This document shows positions 29,970 to 34,008 of a stretch of DNA of 34,008 bases, one piece after another. The stretch spans positions 1 through 34,008 of IMG/VR virus record IMGVR_UViG_3300037882_000220; one strand, given 5' to 3'. Each line of letters begins with the position of its first letter. Positions within the stretch are counted from its first letter, which is position 1. Position numbers and translations under genes: made by a program. The notes below the pieces were generated by a model that saw only the letters and a program-made list of their open reading frames with translations, did no database searches and was not told the origin of the DNA. The stretch comes from a virus.

Positions 29970-30323
29970 TTTGCTCCTTGAGTCGGCTTCAGCATCTAGT
30001 GCATCAATCTTGCTCTGCGCCCAGTTTTGCGCTCTATCACTGAAGTTGGAATCTCCGCCCCATAACAACCAGGCAACTAAACCTGCGCCTGGATATTGGG
30101 CATCTGATGGATTGCTATTTTTTGGGGCTTGTCCATCAACCTTGTGACGAGCAAACCAGGGTGCCATTTTACGAACTTTGTTATCAGATATATTTCCTGC
30201 AGCCATCTCGCGTGCTTCACGCTTGGTGCCGTCAGTTAATCCATCTCCCCCAAAACCTTCATCAAGATATTTCAAACCTCTTGCTGCATTGGCTTGCATA
30301 TAGTCGGGTGCAGAAAACGGCAT
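29214..30323 (-). CDS. Prohead protease fused to an N-terminal phage domain
   Basis: 369 aa. Residues ~1-105 form a domain seen in several phages, with ANAARGLKYLDEGFGGDGLT, KMAPWFARHKVD and GAGLVAWLLWGGD. The protease (U35/S78, HK97 gp4-like) spans ~120-285: TMTLRGYAAVFDEAS, INHEGLPLARTKNGTLTL with His, and GDVDQMSFAFRV with Ser. The C-terminus is acidic (SEPEEEVEEPEVELEP). It cleaves the capsid delta domain. The protease part also has its own ribosome site and ATG at 29969. Confidence 0.88.
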   Translation of the reverse strand: MPFSAPDYMQANAARGLKYLDEGFGGDGLTDGTKREAREMAAGNISDNKVRKMAPWFARHKVDGQAPKNSNPSDAQYPGAGLVAWLLWGGDSNFSDRAQNWAQSKIDALDAEADSRSKMKKIERRTFTVRDVEARQAEDGTMTLRGYAAVFDEASVPLPFIETIAPGAFRKTLSETPDVRLLINHEGLPLARTKNGTLTLTEDDRGLFMDAQIADTTEGRDLYKLVERGDVDQMSFAFRVIRQKYNEDRSQRTLTEVSLADGDVSVVTYPAYPTTSVEAREALRNAIDAIKEGREVTGESLIVLNSIFEDLSEGHDYIMKAVEMMAMLTGSEPEEEVEEPEVELEPTDVAIAGRSISLRLAKAIINNTK

Positions 30324-31717
30324 TACTTAACCTCATAAACTGCGGCTGGGTCGGCTGGGTCAATCGTTGATACTTGCTGCAGTTGGCTAGATGGAACGCC
30401 AGTGTGCTTCATATCAGGTAGGCCAACTGCCTTTGTTACTGCTGCTGGGTCAAAGCCAACTTGAATCAATGCAGCAGCGATTTCGGTGCGTAGCTTCAGG
30501 CCAACATCCTTAGCATCTGTTGCATCAATGTTTTGCAATGGAACGCGGTATTGATCTCCGCTTTCGATTGGTGCCATATCTTCGTAAGCGTGAACATCAT
30601 TGAGTGAAAGGAAACCTTCACGCAAACCCTTTGTGTAAGCATCGTAACGCTCAAGTGTTGTACCGCGTAAGAGTGCATCAAGATTAAAACGAATGAATCC
30701 ATCAGGTTCAGGTAGCAGTGTTGATAGTGACTGCTCAATTCTCTCCAAGATTGGGCGCAATGAGTGCTGAACGAATGAAAGATTCTGCGCTTCAACAGAT
30801 GCAAATGACATTGCACCCGCTACTGGATGGCCAAGAAGCGATAGTGGAACGCGGAAAATACGAGCAATTTCTTCAACTGAGAAACGGCGTGTGTCTAACA
30901 ACTGCGCATCTTGGGCGTTAATTGTTAGTGGCTTGAATGTTGCACCGCCTGAAAGAATACCAATCTTGCCAGCGCGGTATGGGCCAGTATGGGTAAGGTT
31001 CCAATCACGGCCAATGTCTGATGCCTGTTCTTCAGTTAACTCACCTGGCACTTCAACGACACCGCCTGGGTTGGCAGCGTTGCCAAAGTATGAAGCGGCA
31101 TAAACATCGGCTGCCATTGCCGCGCCTAGCGTTGTACGGCAGGCACCAATTGGTGAAAGTCCATAACGATCACCAGGCAAACGGAAATCAGGGATGTGCA
31201 AAAGGTCTTTGTCTGTCATGCGTTGTTCATAAACGCCTTGTGAATCTTTAATCTTTACAAAATAAACCAGTGGCTCGCCTGCTCTAAGGCGCTCAATGCG
31301 AACATTGCGAGGATTCAAAACATAGAGTTCTTGAACATCTCCCATATCATCGCGCACTGTCAGGATGTAAGCATTGCCTTCAAGTTTGAATGAGGTAACA
31401 ATCTGCTCATAAAATTCAAGGCGTGTTGTTTCAGGGTTTGGTCTTGAAACCCACGCAGGTTGATCTCCATAAATAGTTGAGTATGGCAAGCGGTTACGAC
31501 CACGGCGCACATAAGCGCCAACTGGCAATGAACTTACTGTATCTGCCAATAGGCGCACGCAAGAATAAACAGTGGACATACGAATTGCGGTTTCAGAATC
31601 AACAATCACACCAGCGTTAGTTGAAAATGCTGGTCTGCCTGGAATTAAAGGCTCGATGTATTGATTGTTGGCTGAACGCTTTGTTCCAGTACCTGCCAAA
31701 CGCTTTGATAAACTCAT
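30323..31717 (-). CDS. Portal protein (HK97 type)
   Basis: 464 aa. Typical segments: MSTVYSCVRLLADTVSSLPV near 50, EFYEQIVTSFKLEGNAYILT, LHIPDFRLPGDRYGLSPIG, and RRFSVEEIARIFRVPLSLLG with FASVEAQNLSFVQHSLRPIL. It forms the dodecameric DNA gate of the capsid and docks the terminase. The start overlaps the 46-aa membrane protein stop (TAATG). Confidence 0.92.
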   Translation of the reverse strand: MSLSKRLAGTGTKRSANNQYIEPLIPGRPAFSTNAGVIVDSETAIRMSTVYSCVRLLADTVSSLPVGAYVRRGRNRLPYSTIYGDQPAWVSRPNPETTRLEFYEQIVTSFKLEGNAYILTVRDDMGDVQELYVLNPRNVRIERLRAGEPLVYFVKIKDSQGVYEQRMTDKDLLHIPDFRLPGDRYGLSPIGACRTTLGAAMAADVYAASYFGNAANPGGVVEVPGELTEEQASDIGRDWNLTHTGPYRAGKIGILSGGATFKPLTINAQDAQLLDTRRFSVEEIARIFRVPLSLLGHPVAGAMSFASVEAQNLSFVQHSLRPILERIEQSLSTLLPEPDGFIRFNLDALLRGTTLERYDAYTKGLREGFLSLNDVHAYEDMAPIESGDQYRVPLQNIDATDAKDVGLKLRTEIAAALIQVGFDPAAVTKAVGLPDMKHTGVPSSQLQQVSTIDPADPAAVYEVK

Positions 31718-31857
31718 TAGTTAGCCTTTTCTGTAATCCATACTAGAAAAACACCTGCAACAATTAAAGCTAGTGGAACTGAAATCATTGCGAGGCCAGT
31801 CGTTGCAAGCGTTACGCCCACAACTTCAACTGCAACTGATAGGTCAATCTTCTTCAT
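31717..31857 (-). CDS. 46-aa membrane protein between terminase and portal
   Basis: MKKIDLSVAVEVVGVTLATT, then GLAMISVPLALIVAGVFLVW and ITEKAN. One or two membrane helices with charged ends. GGGAGCATA precedes the ATG. Its stop shares bases with the portal start. A membrane microprotein at this position is unusual, since packaging proteins act in the cytoplasm. Function unknown. Confidence 0.75.
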   Translation of the reverse strand: MKKIDLSVAVEVVGVTLATTGLAMISVPLALIVAGVFLVWITEKAN

Positions 31858-31865
31858 TATGCTCC

Positions 31866-33395
31866 CTATACCTGAATTGAAAAGAATCTTGCAACTGGTG
31901 CTGGCGGTTCGGCTGGTTGAGTAGCGCGATCATACCCAAAGATTGAAGCAACGGCGGCATCCACCTTACGCCTACTACTTGCTTTGGCAACCATAACACC
32001 ACGACTAGATTGTTTTGTTACGCAGTTTGCAATGTGGCGTGCAAGGCGTTCATCTCCATCGTGAGTGAATGATTCATTCACAACGGCTTCGTAGAACTTT
32101 TGTGTTGCGGGTACCATATTTGCAGCACTGTTGGGGTAACTAACAACAGGCAAGCCTTCTTCATCAAGAACCATAAAAGTTCTTTGCCATCGGGCTGGGT
32201 CGAATACGATTTCTTTAACATTGAATCTTTCATCTCTAAATGTGCTGACAATTGTTTGTTCTACTTCAGCAACTGGAATATGCCAGCCTTGTTCAGCATC
32301 ATCAGGGCGTTCCCACAATCCAACAACCATGAGGTGAGGCTTTTCGCCACCCAATAACCACATGACAAGGGCGGTTGAGTCATTTGAAAAGGCACCATCA
32401 AAGGCCAAAATGACTTCTTCACCAGGTTCAGGGAATCTATCTTTATCCTCTAAGGCTTCCCAAGTACCTGTTGGCAGCCATGCTACCGAGGTGCTGACAA
32501 AGCAATTGAGGCGCTTAGTTCGAAATTCAGCTTCAGGCGTGCGTAGCACTGCCGATTGCATTTCTTCTTTGTCCACAATGTCATTGAATCCTGGGTTTGC
32601 TTGCTCCCAATTTGATTCGTCACGGTGATCGGCTTCAGGTTGTGTCGGCTCCCACCACGAAAAGAAAAATGATGGGTCTTTCTTTTCACCCTTTACAACC
32701 TGTTGGCCGTATTGATAGAGCGAATAGCAAAGAGAATCTTGGCCGTTGTTTTGTGTCTTAACACCTGCCGTTGTGATGCCAAGAAGAAGTGAGTCGGCTC
32801 TAGCACCACCAGCAAGGCTAAGCACATTCCATAAATCCCAAGAAGGCTGGGCGTGAACCTCATCAAAGATTACAAGCGGTGAAGGGTTGAGTCCTTCTTT
32901 TGAATATGCTTCGGCAGAAAGTACGCGGTACACGCTGCCTTTATCTTTGAACTCAATCGCATCCCGGTAAAGGGTGAACATTGAAGATAGTTCTTCATCT
33001 AGCTCAATCATTCGCTTGGCAGTTCCAAACACGATGCGTGCCTGGTCGCGGTCTGCTGCACATGAATAAATCTCTGAACCGTTGCCACCTAGCGTTAAAC
33101 CAGCCAAGCCCATTGATGCTGCTAATGCGCTCTTGCCGTTCTTCCTGGACATTCCAACCAGGGCGGTGCGGTGGCGAAATCTGCCATCTTCACGGCGGGC
33201 AAGGGTGTGCTTCAATAATTCTTTTTGCCATCCGCGCAGTTCAAGCAACTTGCCTGCAGGTGATGCCACTGAATCTTTTGTTACTCGGCAAACGGCTTCG
33301 GCAAAGTTTGCATACAACTCGCCATCGCCACGCTCTTGATCTTCAATTGGCACTGGCGTTAACCAGCGTGGTGGCCAGCCTGCAACATCAGCCAT
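31866..33395 (-). CDS. terL: Terminase large subunit
   Basis: 509 aa. ATPase: Walker A GMSRKNGKS (81-89), Walker B LVIFDE (174-179), with HAQPSWDLWNVL after it and GITTAGVKTQNNG as the coupling motif. Nuclease: EEVILAFDGAFSNDSTALV (RNase H-like, first Asp), then KEIVFDPARWQ near 390 and later DAAVASIFGYD. It cuts and pumps DNA into the prohead through the portal. It overlaps the small subunit by eight bases. Confidence 0.94.
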   Translation of the reverse strand: MADVAGWPPRWLTPVPIEDQERGDGELYANFAEAVCRVTKDSVASPAGKLLELRGWQKELLKHTLARREDGRFRHRTALVGMSRKNGKSALAASMGLAGLTLGGNGSEIYSCAADRDQARIVFGTAKRMIELDEELSSMFTLYRDAIEFKDKGSVYRVLSAEAYSKEGLNPSPLVIFDEVHAQPSWDLWNVLSLAGGARADSLLLGITTAGVKTQNNGQDSLCYSLYQYGQQVVKGEKKDPSFFFSWWEPTQPEADHRDESNWEQANPGFNDIVDKEEMQSAVLRTPEAEFRTKRLNCFVSTSVAWLPTGTWEALEDKDRFPEPGEEVILAFDGAFSNDSTALVMWLLGGEKPHLMVVGLWERPDDAEQGWHIPVAEVEQTIVSTFRDERFNVKEIVFDPARWQRTFMVLDEEGLPVVSYPNSAANMVPATQKFYEAVVNESFTHDGDERLARHIANCVTKQSSRGVMVAKASSRRKVDAAVASIFGYDRATQPAEPPAPVARFFSIQV

Positions 33396-33849
33396 TCTTC
33401 TTTTGCTGCTCTAACAACTGGGCCAACTTACCCTTAGCCGTTACTTCAGCAACCCCCAACTTACTGCGATCAATTGGCGTTAGGCCAAGCAATGAAAGCA
33501 ATTTAATAATGTCACCTTCAACGGTGTTTAACATTCCAAACAAAGGGTTCGCGTATGCATAACCCTTATCGGTGTAAAGAACAAAATCTGATTGAGCCAT
33601 CTTCGCCTGTAGCTCGTACTTCTTATCCATCTTTTCACAAAGTTCAATAAGCAACTTGCTATCGCTGGTTGCAATCCAGGGTGCCATCTCGCGCACATCT
33701 GCCCATAACTTTTTGCCAGCATCGCTAAGGTGCAATGGCGCATCGCTTTTAATTTGTGGCAGTGCAATTACATTCTTGAGATCAGGCAGTTTTTGTTTGC
33801 CTGGGTTTCCATTTTTGCGTTTAACTTCATTCGGCTTTGGTGCGCTCAC
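33388..33849 (-). CDS. Terminase small subunit (P27 family)
   Basis: 153 aa. The N-terminus has KRKNGNPGKQKLPD, the family opening motif, and the C-terminal part has LLSLLGLTPIDRSKLGVAEV, typical of P27-like small terminases. It recognises the packaging site. The start is GTG 33849, the best match to family length, though no strong ribosome site precedes it; a GGGGG hairpin lies ~30 bases upstream (33872-33887). It is first in the structural operon. Confidence 0.88.
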   Translation of the reverse strand: MSAPKPNEVKRKNGNPGKQKLPDLKNVIALPQIKSDAPLHLSDAGKKLWADVREMAPWIATSDSKLLIELCEKMDKKYELQAKMAQSDFVLYTDKGYAYANPLFGMLNTVEGDIIKLLSLLGLTPIDRSKLGVAEVTAKGKLAQLLEQQKKNG

Positions 33850-33871
33850 TTGTTTCCATTCGCTCAGGAAT

Positions 33872-33887
33872 CTAACGCCCCCGTTAG
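33872..33887. repeat. G4-loop inverted repeat upstream of terminase
   Basis: CTAACG (33872-33877) and CGTTAG (33882-33887) flank CCCC, GGGG on the minus strand. It has the same form as the Shine-Dalgarno hairpins before the primase and both glycosyltransferases, but here the distance to the assigned start is about 23-38 bases. Confidence 0.7.
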
Positions 33888-33930
33888 TTTCGATTACCTT
33901 GCTTTTTCAAAATTCGGACATTTGGTACAA

Positions 33931-33974
33931 ATCAGTTCAAACCAGTTCAAACCAGTTCAAACCAGTTCAAACCC
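33931..33974. repeat. 10-bp tandem direct repeats at the right end
   Basis: ATCAGTTCAA then three exact ACCAGTTCAA units plus a partial ACCC. The 10-base period matches one helical turn, so all copies face the same side of the DNA. It lies upstream of the terminase genes near the genome end and may be a terminase or cos-binding array. Confidence 0.85.
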
Positions 33975-33985
33975 GCCACCCCCCA

Positions 33986-34000
33986 CACATCGGCGATGTG
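33986..34000. repeat. 7-bp palindrome near the right terminus
   Basis: CACATCG-G-CGATGTG is a perfect dyad with one central base, eight bases before the contig end. Together with the tandem repeats it could mark a cos site. No terminal redundancy with the left end was seen. Confidence 0.7.
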
Positions 34001-34008
34001 CGCTTGCA

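Noticed and set aside
32981-33562. 193-aa plus-strand open frame
   Set aside because: Antisense to the terminase genes, which have clear catalytic motifs.
23-34008. Direct terminal repeats or circular overlap between the two ends
   Set aside because: Apart from a short CGCTTGC shared by chance near both ends, no end redundancy was seen.

Overview
The window reads as an essentially complete genome of a small tailed phage (siphovirus-type, HK97-fold capsid) that infects an actinobacterium. Supporting signs are a WhiB-family protein, an HK97-style block (P27-type small terminase, large terminase, portal, U35/S78 prohead protease, major capsid), a short tape-measure protein with a frameshifted tail chaperone, and an M15-type endolysin beside small membrane proteins. 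The DNA is moderately low in GC by eye, and collagen-like and glycine-rich tail proteins are prominent. A virus of a low-GC aquatic actinobacterium is a reasonable guess, but the host is inference. No integrase, excisionase or repressor is recognisable, so a lytic life style is likelier. Bases 1-22 are an Illumina adapter, not phage DNA.

Almost all genes lie on the minus strand and most overlap or abut, so the map is best read from right to left. 33849-26281: terminases, a 46-aa membrane protein, portal, protease (with an extra N-terminal domain and an internal start), capsid followed by a strong hairpin, a GT-A glycosyltransferase and head-tail connectors. 26281-19507: tail terminator candidate, two tandem paralogous major tail proteins, tail chaperone with a -1 frameshift, tape measure, minor tail protein and an S74-chaperoned fiber. 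19507-18497: lysis genes. 18469-13531: collagen-like and glycine-rich tail or surface proteins. 13166-11834: a GT4-type glycosyltransferase and a DUF6378-like protein.

A short plus-strand island (10578-11759) holds six coupled small genes. It has its own promoter-like sequence and ends in a 15-bp bidirectional hairpin terminator. Left of it are a leaderless-looking proteasome-like Ntn hydrolase and a nested dyad control region (9780-9821). From there the early or replication block runs leftwards: nucleases, WhiB, a lytic transglycosylase, a Cas4-like exonuclease, an SSB-like protein, a tRNA-like element, an FmdB-type zinc ribbon, a C5-cytosine methyltransferase interrupted by a frame change, a primase-polymerase/ATPase, zinc-finger proteins, endonuclease VII and an HNH endonuclease. 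If the two ends are joined, HNH sits just upstream of the terminases, the usual place near a cos site.

The least expected structure is a recurrent hairpin element. Many genes use a GGGGG Shine-Dalgarno, and at five places this G-run lies in the loop of a perfect 5-6 bp inverted repeat (4503-4516, 8111-8128, 13168-13181, 27668-27681, 33872-33887). A sixth G5-loop hairpin forms the anticodon-like arm of the tRNA-like element. All functional assignments were made by reading motifs; no database search was run.
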